A stretch of DNA of 64,000 bases, from contig JAULBX010008218.1 of assembly GCA_032358255.1 (NCBI GenBank), positions 53,348-117,347 of the forward strand, read 5' to 3'. Within the stretch, counting starts at the first letter, position 1, and every line of letters starts with the position of its first letter. This DNA comes from Heterotrichella gracilis. Its lineage: Eukaryota; Sar; Xanthophyceae; Tribonematales; Xanthonemataceae. Below the pieces are notes generated by a model. That model was not told the origin of the DNA. It made no database searches and saw nothing but the letters and a program-made list of their open reading frames with translations. Made by a program: the position numbers and the translations under genes. Shown here in pieces: positions 35,194 to 47,800 of this stretch.

Positions 35194-36333
35194 GGTCTAG
35201 GCTTTAGTCAGTTTATTATACCTGCTGGACCTTGCTGGTGGTATTGTATACTTGGGAGCAAGCGTGGAAAGATATCCTTCAGCGCATGGCAATTCCAGGC
35301 CTGGTTATTGTGCCCTGACCCTGTACATCACACGCGGAGGTTGCATTGCATGCCATGACATGTGCATTGGCAATGGTGTAACACACTTCTAGATGCTCCA
35401 TGGAAGGTGTGGGTGTGGAATCAGCATGTGGTTCAGGAGCTGTTGGCCTAAGCCACATGGTGGAAGAGCTATAGCAGCTTTAACATAGGAAGCAAGCAAA
35501 GGGTGCTGATTGCAACTCAGTTGATTCAGTTCTGCAGTGCAAATTTGGGTCTTGCAAGGCAATGCCCAACTACTTGCAGTACTGTTGACCAACTGCATTA
35601 CAGAACTGAATAAGCTGCAGCTGATGAGCTTAACTTACCCATGGGCCATGTACCTAGTATGACATACATGGACTCACTGTCAAAGTTTGTTTCAGTAACG
35701 TCTCCTGAAAAGAAGGTACAGTTTCTAGTATGCTCCTTCAACAGGTAGTCCTTTGCTTTCATTCCAGGGCCCCTGCCAGGGCCATGCCATATTCAATATG
35801 GCATGCATATATGCTCACACATTCTACGTTCAGAATCTGACCACGTTGGGATTGTAGTACTGCGGCATGCCACGCTGCAATGCAACCACGGTGTGTGATG
35901 CGACTCACCTGGTGGCGCACACGATAGCTTGCTTTGTCACCAAGGTGACCGAAAAAACTCAGCTCAACCCACAAATTTGCACCTCCAAGTTGGGCCAGGC
36001 CGCTTCCATTACGCTTGCATGCAGAATCATTCGTAGTACCTTGTTGCGCCTGCCGCAGCCTCAGGCAATACATACAGCCGCCCAAGTGGACGTTGAACGC
36101 TTGGGCTTGAAACCCTTGAGCAGGTCAAAAATTGAAATGCACCGTTACGGTTCCCAGGTCTTGCAAACCTTCCCTGGCATGCCTTTGCCCTTGCAGGCAT
36201 AAAATGGACTGGCAACAGAATGGACATCACTTTCAACCCAAAACGCATGAGCCCTTGCTTCGACTGCCATTGATGTTTTTTTTGAGCTGCTGAAACAGTG
36301 CTGCACTCACTTTCCATTCGAAGCACCTGCACG
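35194..36333. promoter_or_regulatory. Divergent intergenic region, copy B (-) and mannanase (+)
   Basis: About 1.1 kb between two divergent start codons. No credible exon. It contains a small dyad, GCCATATTCAATATGGC, at about 35784-35800. No firm TATA box. Confidence 0.4.
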
Positions 36334-39300
36334 ATGGGGGCCAACGCCTGTTGTACTGTAACGCTTTTGTTGACGTTGCTCTCTGTCCTGGTGACGAGGC
36401 TGCAATGCACATGCCATGCTGCAGAACACATCACGCTCACGACTCGGCGTATAACGAACCAAAGCCTTCATGCCATACAGTCACAGTTCCAACGTTTGAG
36501 GCCAGGTGCCACAGGCCCTGTTGAACCCTCTGTTGCAACGCCAGTGGCACAAGCTCTAGCCAACACCAATTTTCACCTGCTGAGCAACCTCGTAGACAAG
36601 TGCGAGTCTGATGCGTCCGGTTACCAGCCTGAGGAGAGTCCTTCGGAGAGCTTATCAACGACTGCCGCAAAAAAGCTAGCATCGTCACAACACAAGGGAA
36701 AACTCCAAGGCCAGGTTCAAGGCGATGGAAGCTCACCATGCCAACAAGAGAAAGAGGCTCCCCTTTTCTTGCAAGATACATTTGTCAACACCTCAGGTGG
36801 GGCACATGTTTGGTGCAGCAATTTCACCTCTCAGACTGACTTGGACCACACTCCCTTCTCCAGACCCACCCACCCTACTCCATCACCCAACCACCTGATG
36901 CAGGGATACACTTTCTGAAGGATGGCAAGCCTTTTTACTTCTATGGCTTCAATGCTGTCCAGCTGCTTAGCCTTGCTACCAATCCCGAGAACCGCACAGC
37001 TGTGGATGACCTGTTTGCATCAGCCAGGGCTCTGAATCTAACTGTGGCCAGGATATGGGCCATAGCAGATGGGGATGACTGGAGGACACCCACCCAGCAA
37101 CAATATGGCGAGCCCTGGCTCACTCTCCAACAGTCGCCTGGCGTTTACAATGAGACAACGTTTCAAGCCCTTGACTATGTGCTGTACACGGCAGGTGCGT
37201 ACCCTCAGGCAACCTGGCAGTGGGATATCAATCATTGCCACCAACAGTTCCAAATGGGTCCTAGAGTCTACCCTGCCTGATGCACACCCATGCCTGCATG
37301 GCTGTGTCTATGCCATAGCCATGCCATATCATCCATTACAAACTCTGCATGGCTCACATTGCACACACCCAGCAACTACCACAACCTGCCATGTGTGCGC
37401 CAGTGAGATACCAGGCTACTGAGCAGCATGCTTCTGAGATTGTCAAAAGATCCAGTTCAAGCCACTGCCATTGAAATTCAACAATCTGTCTGCATGGTGC
37501 CGCATTAAATGCTTTGTAAATGTTGGCTGTATGCTGCAGGATTGTGGGTCCAACATGAGGTACTACCCATGACATCAGGCTGACTGAATTCACCATTGCA
37601 TGCAGGCATGTACGGGATACACATAATCGTGACCCTAGTTGACTACACGGATGCCTTTGGAGGTGTGGAGACCTATGTCAAGTGGCTGCATGGCCAGTCA
37701 CTGGATGCCAGTGATGCCAACCACACAGTGGTGGACTTCTACAACAATACACATGTGCGCATCATGTACAAGGCACACGCATGTGCTATCGTTAACAGGG
37801 TTAACGCCTTCACAGGCGTGCGATACAGGTGGGCTCCTATTTCCTGTGTGTTCTGTTCAATGCAAGTGTCCGCAATTGTCCTTGTGCGCACATTTACCTG
37901 TGATGCTGATTACTGTTTTGCAAGCTCTATCTGTTGCCCTAAACCCTAAACACATGGTGCACGACGCGCGCAGTGATGATGACCCCACAACCAACATGGC
38001 CTGGGACCTTGCTTAGGGTTCCATGATTTGAGGGTTTACCTAAACCCTCATCACATGGTGCACGGCTTGCGCAGGGATGACCCCACCATCATGGCCTGGG
38101 ACCTCATCAACGAGCCAGAGTGCCAGAACTGCCCCGGGGAGCGCAAGGATGATGTCATCCATGGCTGGATGGTGGAGATGTCCTCCTTCATGCACCGCAT
38201 CAACCCCAACCACATGGTGACATCTGGCATAGTGGGCTACTTTGGGGAGTCCACGGTCAACTACATACTTGCAAACCCTGGTGAGCCTTGTGCTGCTGAT
38301 CCTGGGCTGACCGCTCAGTCTGTATATGTTTCTAAAATGCATGTAAAAGAAAGCAAACTACTAACCACAATTGTGCACGATGTTGGATTGGGACTAAGGT
38401 AATTACCCTAATCAGGTTTTAAACCCTAATACTCGCTTGCAATGAGCGCGTTGCATATGGCGCATTGCTTAACACACTTGTGCGCCACCGCTGTAGGTGT
38501 GTGGGCCATCTGCAAGGGCACCGACTGGGTGCACCAGCACAGCATCCCCACCATCGACTTCTCAGTAATCCACATGTACGACTACCAGAAGGGCTGGGAT
38601 GAAGAGGCCAACGCCGCCTGCGGCTTTGACTGCGCTGTCAAGTGGTTTGACACCTACCTGCGCGCGCACCTGGAGGCGTCCCTAGCTAAGGGTTTGAACA
38701 AACCCTTTGTGGTGGAGGAGTATGGCAAGCAGCCGGGTGACCCTGAGAAGCGGGAGCGGGAGCGCGTGTTTGAGATCGTGGATGATTTTATCCTGCAGTC
38801 AGCAAAGGTAAGGCATGCTCTCTTCTCCTACGTGGTATGACCCATTGTGCATGTAGCAAAGGTGGGGTTCATTCTGCACACACAGCCCTACAGCCTGATG
38901 TTTAGAAATGCACTGATGCACATCTGTTGCAATGATCCCTCAGGCTCTGGATCCTAGTGCGCTGCAGAAATAAAATCCATCTTGCACCACATTGCATTAA
39001 CCAACTTGTGACAACCCATCTATTGCCACGATTGCCCCCCGCCCCCCTGAACCCTTAACATACCATCCTCCCCCTTTGCGCCACGCAGAACCACTCGGCG
39101 GCAGCTGGCGCCCTCTTCTGGTCCGCCGCCACCGAGGGCTGGCCCAACAAGGATGGGTGGTTCATATACCTGGACGGGGCGGAGGTGCCGGCCACCGAGA
39201 CACCTCAGCTGCCACGTGCAGAACAGGCGCAGGCCGATGCCCTCAAGAAGGCGCGCGACAGGTATGGTAGGGACAGCGGGGAGATGGTCAGGTGACTGTG

Positions 39301-39732
39301 ATGCAATGTGCAGGGGATGGAATTGCAGGTAGCTGCATTATATATTGCACTCTTGTCTCTTCCTGCACCTATGCCCTCGTACATGAGACAAGATGCATGC
39401 CTCTTTAAATTTATTTAAACAAATAAATGTGATTTTGCACTGCATGCAATGATATGATATTGCAGAATCTAACTGATATTTTTCCTGATTTTGCGTGCAT
39501 AAATTAAACTGTTTCTGTTAACTGAATAAGGAGCAAACTTTGACACTCATCTTTTTTGCTGAACAGATTCAGGCGTGGGGACGTGGTGCAGTCTTGCTAC
39601 GACGAGATGTGGAGGAAGTACTCGTACCTGTACCAGCTGGAGGCGGAGCCGCTGGTGGAGGAGAACGCAGCCACGCTGGAGGTGGTGGCGGGGTATGGGG
39701 CAAGGTTGCAGGCGGTGGAGGGCGCCAGGTGA
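36334..39732 (+). CDS. Secreted GH5 endo-beta-1,4-mannanase-like enzyme
   Basis: Seven exons: 36334-36796, 36904-37194, 37606-37828, 38075-38280, 38497-38807, 39089-39261, 39567-39732 (TGA). Phases agree; 610 aa. A signal peptide (CTVTLLLTLLSVLVTRLQC) is followed by about 130 residues rich in Ser/Gln/Pro with no recognisable domain. The GH5 barrel then starts at IHFLKDGKPFYFYGFNAVQL. Key motifs: ARIWAIADGDDW; the acid/base motif DPTIMAWDLINEPEC (Glu of NEP); IDFSVIHMYDYQKGW; and the nucleophile region FVVEEYGK. These fit the plant MAN-type mannanases (GH5_7) that hydrolyse beta-mannan in the wall or apoplast. The last two exons (FWSAATEGWPNKDGWFIY, then a helical tail) extend beyond the barrel. 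One truncated exon copy sits in intron 3. Related GH5 specificities cannot be excluded. Confidence 0.88.
37951..38010 (+). repeat. Intronic copy of the start of mannanase exon 4
   Basis: CACATGGTGCACGACGCGCG... with DDDPTTNMAWDL-like coding, against CACATGGTGCACGGCTTGCG... and DDPTIMAWDLINEP in the real exon about 100 bases later. It keeps a GCGCGCAG acceptor. It is flanked by CCCTAAACCCTAAA on the left and TTAGGGTTCC on the right. The catalytic NEP codons are not in the copy. Confidence 0.8.
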
Positions 39733-40905
39733 CACGTAACTGCACAGGAACCACCCTCTGGTGCGCATGCGCTGACCCAAAAGGGAGGTGCTGGGCACAA
39801 TGGGTTTATGTGCTGGTAATGCATTAGCAGCTAAAAAAAATTTCACGTGCATCGGGGTTTGGTGTTGTTGTAAGTGATCCACTGGCATTGCTACCGTAGG
39901 CTATGCTACCTAGCTCAGCTTCTTGTTTTTCTTTATAAGGAAAGAGGGGAAATACAAAAAACTAGCACATTATGGAGGCGTATCACATATTACTACTTAG
40001 TCAGCAAGTGCCTTGCAAAGCGGCCTTTATTTGTCAGTCATGCCCATGAGCATGACCCATGGCCTACAGTGTAGCTGTCGTCTTTCAAAGGTGTACCTCA
40101 GGTCCATGGTGAACTCCATTCTCGGCGGGAATTCAGGGGCACAACTTGAAGCTTGCCGTTTTGAATTTACAATATCGATATCTGTGACCCACCAAAATCA
40201 GTGGACGTGATGATCATGGCCACTGTGCACCCGTGTGATTGAGTAAGAGTCTTGTCTGACATTAAAAAGCTTTGCATTGTGGTCACCATGATTGGTACTA
40301 GCGGTCAGCGCAAAGTGCCCGTGGCCAGGCCCCATGTCCTCTTGCATTGCATTGCGCAACGCATGCATGCATTGGCAGACGATGACAGCCTGTGTGACAC
40401 TGTGCAAATGCATGTTTCGTTCTTAAAGTCTGTCTCTTTCGCAGCATTATAATAATCATTTGAGCGCCGACCGACGTGGCACGAGCTTGAGTGGTGTCTG
40501 GCAGTCACCAGTGGTAGCTTCCTGCCCACCTTCTTAGTGGCACTGGCACGATCTGTTGTTGACTGTGTGGGTGCTTTACAATGTCGTTTCTCATCAGCGA
40601 TTGTTTGGGTAGCTATTCGCCCCCAGCAGAAACTGGGAAAGTGCAATTTCAAGGAACAGAAGCAAGACAAAGCCAGTTCACCTGTAGCATTCATACAAAT
40701 TTGGCGCAAACCTGCCCCCTCAAGCCAACAGCGCGCCGTGGCCACGCTAGATAATGTCAACGCACAGACACCCCCCAGTACTCAATGGCATGCCCCAGCA
40801 CTCGCCAATTCCACCACCGCTGCACCACCCGCGCACGCACGCGCACGCACCCCCCCAACCCCTAGCGACGCGCCCATGCGCCTGACAACCACGCACTCGC
40901 TCCGC
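39733..40905. other. Convergent intergenic region
   Basis: It lies between the 3' ends of the mannanase and carrier genes. It is AT-rich to about 40700 and then C-rich. No coding frame with exon character. Confidence 0.45.
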
Positions 40906-42915
40906 CTACTCGCCGCCGCCGCCGCCGGCCTGGATGCCGAGGTACTTCTTGATCTCGTCGTACAGCACCAGCACTAGGGCGCCGCCGGTCCCGCGCAGCA
41001 CGTTTGAGCCCGCGCCCTTGAAGAAGGCGTTGAAGCCCTCCACCCTGTAGATCTTGCTCCACGCGTCCATGGTGCCGGAGTACACCCTCTCGCCACCGGA
41101 CTGCAGGGGAGGACACAAGATGTCAGCACAATGGCAGAGGCGCGTGCGTGAATGTGTGCGAGGGAGGGTGGCGGGGATGGCGCCAGTGTAGGGCCATGGT
41201 GAGGGAGGCGGTTGAGGGTTGGGCGCGTGGGTCAAGCACACAACCATTCCAGGGACATTGGATTGGCATGACACGCAGCACTGGGTGGGGTCAAGTTCCA
41301 ACCAGCGGGATAGGTGTGAGGACAGGCGGGGCTGGCACATGCAACCTCGCAGCATGTCCTTCGCCTTGCGTGGTACACCCTAAATCCTAGACAGTGGCGC
41401 AGCGGTCGCAGGCGCCGCTGCTGCTGCTCACCTGCATCATGAGCCTACGGCGCACGGTGTCGAAGGGGTAGGAGGCCACGCCGGCGGCTGCGGTCACGGT
41501 CTGCGCCACCGCCCACTTGGCCAGGAAGCCAGCCTTCTTCTCATCCTTGAACAGCACGCCCTTGGCCGTGTCGTACAGGCCAAAGTAGGAGCCGCGGTAC
41601 ACGATGATACCCTGGACCGACACGCCGAAGCCCTGGTACAGCGCGTTGGCGCCCCCCCTCTTGACCACCTTGGTCAGGCAGTCCACCAGCCCGGTGAACT
41701 CGCGGGACTTGCCGGAGCCCACATCTGCTGCCAGGCGGGTACGGGCAAAGTCCAGGGGGTACACGATGAGCAGGGAGCCGGCGCCCGCCATGCCTCCGGC
41801 GGCCATGTTGGTGGCGAAGAACCTCCAGAAGTCGGTCTTGGGGTTGTACCTGGGGAGCGGGGCGAGGGTTTAGGGTTGTGGCTAGGGTTCAGGGTTGTAT
41901 CCCAGGCAGGCGCAGGGATCAGGGTGCAGCGTTGCACAAGGGAGTTGGATGGACAAAGCTGCACAGGAATGCGCTCAAGCAGTGTCAGGACAGAGCTGAG
42001 AGGGGCATCCTGGGGCAAGGCCAACTGCTGGGTTGGCTGTATGCTGGAAAGCAAGTCACCAATCAGGTGTAGTGTAGGGTGTAGGGTTTGTTGGGTGTGG
42101 TGTGTAAGGTTCTCACGTGTACCTTGGGAACAGGTTCTTGATCTGGTCCTTGAAGGCAAAGTTGAAGGCCTGGGTGGGGAAGTAACGGATGACGTTGGCC
42201 AGGTTACCTCTCCAGAAGGAGGCGATACCCTGCTCGGCCGTCACCCGCTGGAAGCAGTTGATGATCCCGGTGTACCTGGGGATCTCACCCGACTTGATCC
42301 TGGGGTTGCCATCCTGGGTCTGCAGGAGCAGCTTCACGCGCTCGATGGGGGCCACAGCGGTCTTGGAGATGGCTCCGGCCACACCGCCAGCTGCCAGGTC
42401 GATGAGGAAGCTGGTGAGGGTGAACTCAGCTGCCGCTGGGATGTTGATCCTCCTCTCGCTACAGGTGGGTGGGTAGGAGGAGAGGGGTCAGTGGGTGGGG
42501 TTGGTGGGGTTCAGCACGGGCGGGTCACGGTGAGGATCAGGTTGGTTAAAGGCAAGGGGCTTGGCGTTTCCCACAGTTAAGGGATCAAGGGTTTGGGCTA
42601 AGTGGATATTAAGGGTAACCAGGCTGGGTGGGGCACACAGGCAGGTCACGGTGAGATCAGGTGGCTGGTGCAAGGGCTCTCGCCCCAGCAGATCAGGATT
42701 GAACTACACACAGGTGGAGGTTGCTACTCCATATGCAGCAGGGGTTTGGACTTGCAGATCTTTCCCACCCAGGACCTGAGTAAGGGACTTGCAACCAGGA
42801 GCTTCCAACAAGGGCGCGAGGTGACTTACTATGGAGAGGCCGCCACTGGGCTGGAGACGGAGGCCTTCATGAGGCCTGCCAGCCCAGCCTCCTGGTAGAG
42901 CCTGGATGACAGCAT
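40906..42915 (-). CDS. ANT1: Mitochondrial ADP/ATP carrier (adenine nucleotide translocase)
   Basis: Four coding exons from the start: 42915-42830, 42458-42117, 41849-41432, 41100-40906 (TAG). Phases agree; 346 aa. The ATG is six bases after a TGTGCAG acceptor, so a non-coding 5' exon is likely. After a 40-residue N-terminal extension come three mitochondrial-carrier repeats with their signature helices: [33 protein letters not shown] and [14 protein letters not shown]. The protein exchanges ADP for ATP across the inner membrane. The family's diagnostic hexapeptide is RRRMMM; here the codons read RRRLMM (CTC at the fourth position). The C-terminus has a short Gly run. It is highly conserved overall, and I found no exon-edge copies in its introns. 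Confidence 0.94.
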
Positions 42916-44349
42916 CTTGACCTGCACAAAACAGGGAAGTGAGCAGGTTGTTGAGCAGCCTTCCTTGAGAATATGGCGGATCAGGAGGATAAGGAACTCG
43001 TAGTTGAAGAGGGTGATTGAGAATAACTTTTCCTATTGTGGGTTTGGGCAGTGACAAAAGAAGGCCAGTTCGAAAGTGCGATGGCAGGCGAAACTGTTCG
43101 CATGTCAGGCTCGAACCCTAGGTGCTCAACGGCAGCGAAACGCCTGTCTTGCAAGCTTTGTAATTGCAAGATCGCATTTGGCGCTGAATATAGCGATAGA
43201 GCAAAGGGTGGAGCCAGGATCTGCCAGGAGGCAGCGGTATTGTGTGCCCGTGATGAGTAAGAGGGCGGACGCCGTCCTTCAGGTATAACGCAGGCAACGC
43301 TAAAACACCGCGACCCACACCAGGACAAAGGACATATGAGGTGATTGCAGCCATCCACCGACTCAAGCCGTTAGCAGAACTCGGCCACAGCACATCACAC
43401 CACTCCCCAGCCGCAGGCTGCATATGCCCCATCACCGCCAACCTACCTGTCTAACTTCGTTCGGTTAGATGCTTTATCCCCGGCGAACCTCGGGAGAAGG
43501 AGGGCAACTACGCAGCCCAGGCGGCTCTCAGGTGCAAGAGCAGATGCAATCAGGGGAGTTCTCCTGGCGAATGCATCGCTTAAGGGTCGTCTGCAGTCCT
43601 TCACGCAGCCCTGACCAGGGGGGAGTATGGCACAGGGCGGCCACAGGTGCGGGAAGGAGAGCCAAGGGGAGGGCTCATGGTCAGTGACACGGGGATTTAA
43701 GAGCGTTCCAAATAATTAAATTTACAGGATTATTTTAGCAGCAAAAATAATTTTGGGGTAATAAACAAAGTACGGAACACATCATGTGCGATAAATGGAC
43801 CAGGTGGTATATGCAGGTGCTGTTCACCAGTGCGTGGCACAGACCCCTGCAAGCCTCTGATATGGCGTCAATTGAGCCACCAAGGCCACTGTTTCCTGTC
43901 AGGCGTCTGAGTTTGCGCTCGTGATCAAGGCAGGTGGTTTGGGCAAGGTCAACACATCCCGAGCCACACTTTGTTTGTACATTACTGCACAGGTACCACT
44001 GTGAGCATGATCCTACCGGTGGTGTCAAGGGACCATGGGAGTGTCAAGGCGCAGATGTAACGGTGCATAGCCTTGACCTCAGACAATGCACAGGTGACCC
44101 ACTGTTCCCAGGTTCCCCTCCTACCATGTGGGTAACCATAGTATACGCAGTATAAGTAGACTCCCGTATAGTGGCACCATGGGAGACGGGCAACAACCAA
44201 CGAATTGAAAAAAATACTGCACCAAAACTGACCCAGTCAGGTAATAGATAACCACATCACTACGAAGGCGGAGGCAAACATGTCCATATACTGACAATGT
44301 ATTTGAAGGCCATGGCATTGCTTGCATGTATCTTCCCCCTCCCACCCTC
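42916..44349. other. Upstream region of the carrier gene
   Basis: It should contain the carrier's non-coding first exon and promoter (probably within 42922-43500, minus strand); I could not place its donor. No coding exon seen. From about 44320 it passes into decayed copies of the synaptotagmin's last exon. Confidence 0.4.
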
Positions 44350-44821
44350 ATAAGACCGCCATGCTGCAACACCACAGGGCGCACCAGTCGCCCCACACTG
44401 CGTGCCCCAGCCTCACGCAGGTCAAGCTGCGCCACTGCAGCCACACCACAGTCTCCACCTTCTGCGACGCCTGCAGCATCCTCCCACGACCGCCACGCTC
44501 TGCCACTGCACCCTCCACAGCCCATTCCCCCCCCTCCTCCATCACACGCCCCCGCCCGGCTGTGCTGTACCACTGCAGCCTCAGAACGACGCCTCCCTGC
44601 TGCGCCTCCTCGACTCCCCACCCGCTTTCCCCACCGCCCTCACAGCAACGCCCACTGTACTACTACTGTAACCTCAGTACAATGCCCCCTTGCTGCACCT
44701 CGTCACGCATTCTCACATGCTTCGCAGCTGCAACACCACCAGGCTCACCACCATCCCCAACCACCCCCACCCCCATCCCCATGCTGCGCCGCTGCAGCCT
44801 GATCATCCTCCCCCCCCTTGC
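44350..44821 (-). repeat. Degenerate array of the synaptotagmin last-exon end
   Basis: Just beyond the stop codon at 44822-44824 there are about five or six decayed copies of the last coding segment, at roughly 44425, 44500, 44560-44613, 44655-44706 and 44781. The clearest has CCACTGCAGCCTCAGAACGA and CTCCCTGCTGCGCCTCCTCGA, against CCACTGCAGCCTCAGCACGA and CCCCCTGCTGCGCCTCCTCGA in the gene. Spacing is irregular, near 60-110 bases. Confidence 0.65.
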
Positions 44822-47800
44822 TCACATGAACGCCACGCTGTGCCACTGCAGCCTCAGCACGATGTCCCCCTGCTGCGCCTCCTCGAGCGGGAACTCGTCC
44901 TTGAGCTCCCCGTTCTTGACCACCTCCCCCAGGTCCATGCGCAGCACACCCACCTTGGGCTCCTCCTTCTGCGGCAGGGGGAGGGGTGGGGGGTGAGCAG
45001 GGGCATGGTGGTGGGTATGTGCGGGGCGCCCTTTTCTAAAAGTATTGGAATTCGAAAACTGTGTTAACCTATTAAAGTGCTTTGTACATGCATTGAAATG
45101 CATCGCATTGCATCTACCAAAATGACGATTGGATTTACACTGTCCTCTCAAACCCCTGCCAGACCCCAATCCCTTGCCGCCGCCACCTCCACCACCACCC
45201 ACCTTCCCCATGAAGGGCAGCTTGAGCGCCTTGAGCCCCTCCCAGATGCCCCGCTTGTCGTACACGGTGGCCACCAGGCGCGAGGTGGCGCTGATGTTGA
45301 CAAAGTCAAACTTCTCGGACCACTTGGGGTTGGGGTCGTTGAACTCGATGCCTGTGCGCTTCTTGAGCACCTTGGGGTTTGCGGGGTCATACAGCTCAAA
45401 CACCACAAAGGCGTCGCAGGTGCCGGTCTCGGACTGCGGGTTGGGGGGGTGAGGGGTAGGGATTGCGAGGTGGTGGTGGTGATGGGGGTTCATCTTGCAT
45501 GTGAGCCCCCCTCCCCCGCAACTGAAATGCACATAAACCTAAAAATACACCCCTTCATGCCTTCCTGCAGCACACGCACAGAGCCCGCACCAGCAGCAAC
45601 TGCTTATTGCCAAGGATTTCCAGACCCCTAGATTAGGGTTTCTCCTAGGTAAGGGTTTCCATTAATTGCACCTGTTGTTAGACAGCTAGCCCCATGCCAG
45701 GAGCATCGGGTGCCGGGGGCCAACACTCTTGCCTAGGGGTTCATGCTTGCACGGCAATGAAGCGCACACCCTTGCCACACACCTGGTGTAGTCAACGCCC
45801 CACAACTCTACCGTAACTGCTCACACCCCGCACCCCCACCCACCAGCAGGTTCTTGCATCCATACAGCTTCACCGTGAGCAGCCCCTTCATGTCATCCAC
45901 TGGCTTGAAGGTTGCCACCTTGGACAGCGACTTCTTCACCGCGATTGGGTCGCTCACCTTGGTGTCGGCCTCGGGGGGCTGGGCAAAGGGGATGAACTCA
46001 ACCTGCGCAGGGGAGGGGAAGGGGGTGTTTCGGGGTGTTGGGGGGGGCGCTGGGTAAAGGGGATGTACTCCACCTGGGAAGGAGAGGTGAGGTGAGGAGA
46101 GGGGGAGGGGTCCACATGTGTCTTTGAAGAGGAGGGGGACTTGGCCCCCCACAGCCCTACATGCGTGCGCATGATCCGTCCCCAATCCGCACCCACCCAC
46201 CTCGGCGTACAGCATGCCTATCTTCTTCATGGGCGGCGTGCGCTGCTTCTTCTTCTTGGCATCATGCTCAAGCTCAGCCTCAGCCACATCCTCCACCAGC
46301 TCCTCAGCCACCTCCCCACTCCCCTCCTTGGCCAGCTTGGCAGCCTTGGCCTTCTCCCGCCGGTTCTGGATGATGCGCATGGGCGCCAGGGCAACCTTGC
46401 CCACGCCGGAGCTGATCTTCTTACCCGTCTTGCCAACAGCCTGTGGGCGCGTGGGGAGGGTTTCACTCAGGGTTTCATTTAGGCTATACTAAGGTTTTGA
46501 TGATGCAAATGTCTGATGATGGTATGGGTGAATAAAAGGAAGGGCGAACAAGGCAAATGTGGGGCCCAGGGCTACCACTCCGAAAGACTCCTGAGCTGAT
46601 ATTCATACCCGATGTTCTCACCACCTTGTGCATGGCATGGTATGGGAAGAAGCTGCTGAGCAGCGAGAACGCAAGGAAGGCCCTGGCAACAAGTCCGCGC
46701 GGAACTCTCTAGTTTAGCTTCCCCCCCACCCCCGCCGCCGCTGCCTGCATGGGCATAGCAGTGTACCTCCAGACCCAACCATCCCCCAACCACCATCCCC
46801 CTCCACCACCCCACCACCCACCGACGCCGCCTGCATGGCCATGGCCGCCGACACCTCCTGCATGATTGGCAGCTCGATCTGTATGGGGAAACGGGGCGCG
46901 TCGATGAAGGCGGCGCCTGACAGGGGCACGTATGCGGAGCCAAGGAGGTCGTCCGCTGAGATCAAGTCAGAGTCAAACACCTGAGAAGGGGAGAGGGGGG
47001 TAGAGTTGAGGGCCATGGCACTGAGGATCTCAGAAATTGGTATGGCCGCTGCCAATTGGATTGGCAATTAGCAGCGGCCATACCATTTCTGAAGACCTAA
47101 GGGATTGCTTGCCCGCCCCACTTGGAACAGCAGGTTTCCCTTCGACGGATCGTCCACCATCAAGTGGAGCTGTTTAGGATTCGCGACTAGGGTTTAGGGT
47201 TTGCCTGCCTCACCTGGAACAGCAAGTTCCCCTTTGACGTGTCGTCCACCACCAGGTGGTACTCCTCATCCTTCCAATCGGGGTTCTCGTTATTGTTGAT
47301 GGGATCGGTCTCGGCCTTGCGCTCGCCGGCCTGAGGGGTAGAGGCAGGGGGTAGGGTTTAGGGCTTTTGTTGTAAGGGATGAGGTTTGGGCTTTCGATGT
47401 TGTTGATGGGGGCCGCATCGGCCTCGGACTGAACGGCAGGGGTAGGGTTTAGGGTTAGGGGTTGTCCTGTGGGTACCACATGCTGATGCCATGTTGCTGC
47501 CTTCTGGGCATTATCTGTTAATGCCATTTGCACCACGTGGGTCCCATGTGCCCACCCAAATGATCCACACAGAGAGCCTCACCCATGCCTCACAAGCACA
47601 TCACTACACCCCCCAATCCCCTATCCACCAGCACCACACAACCGGGTCCACCCTGTTCGCGAGGGTGCAGGGCAGGCCCCAAACCCCAAACCTCAAACCC
47701 TACACCCCCCAGCACCAGCACATACGGATCCACTTCTTTTTGAGGCAGGCTTCAAACCCCAAATCCTAAACCCTAAATCCTAAACCCCAAACCCTGCACC

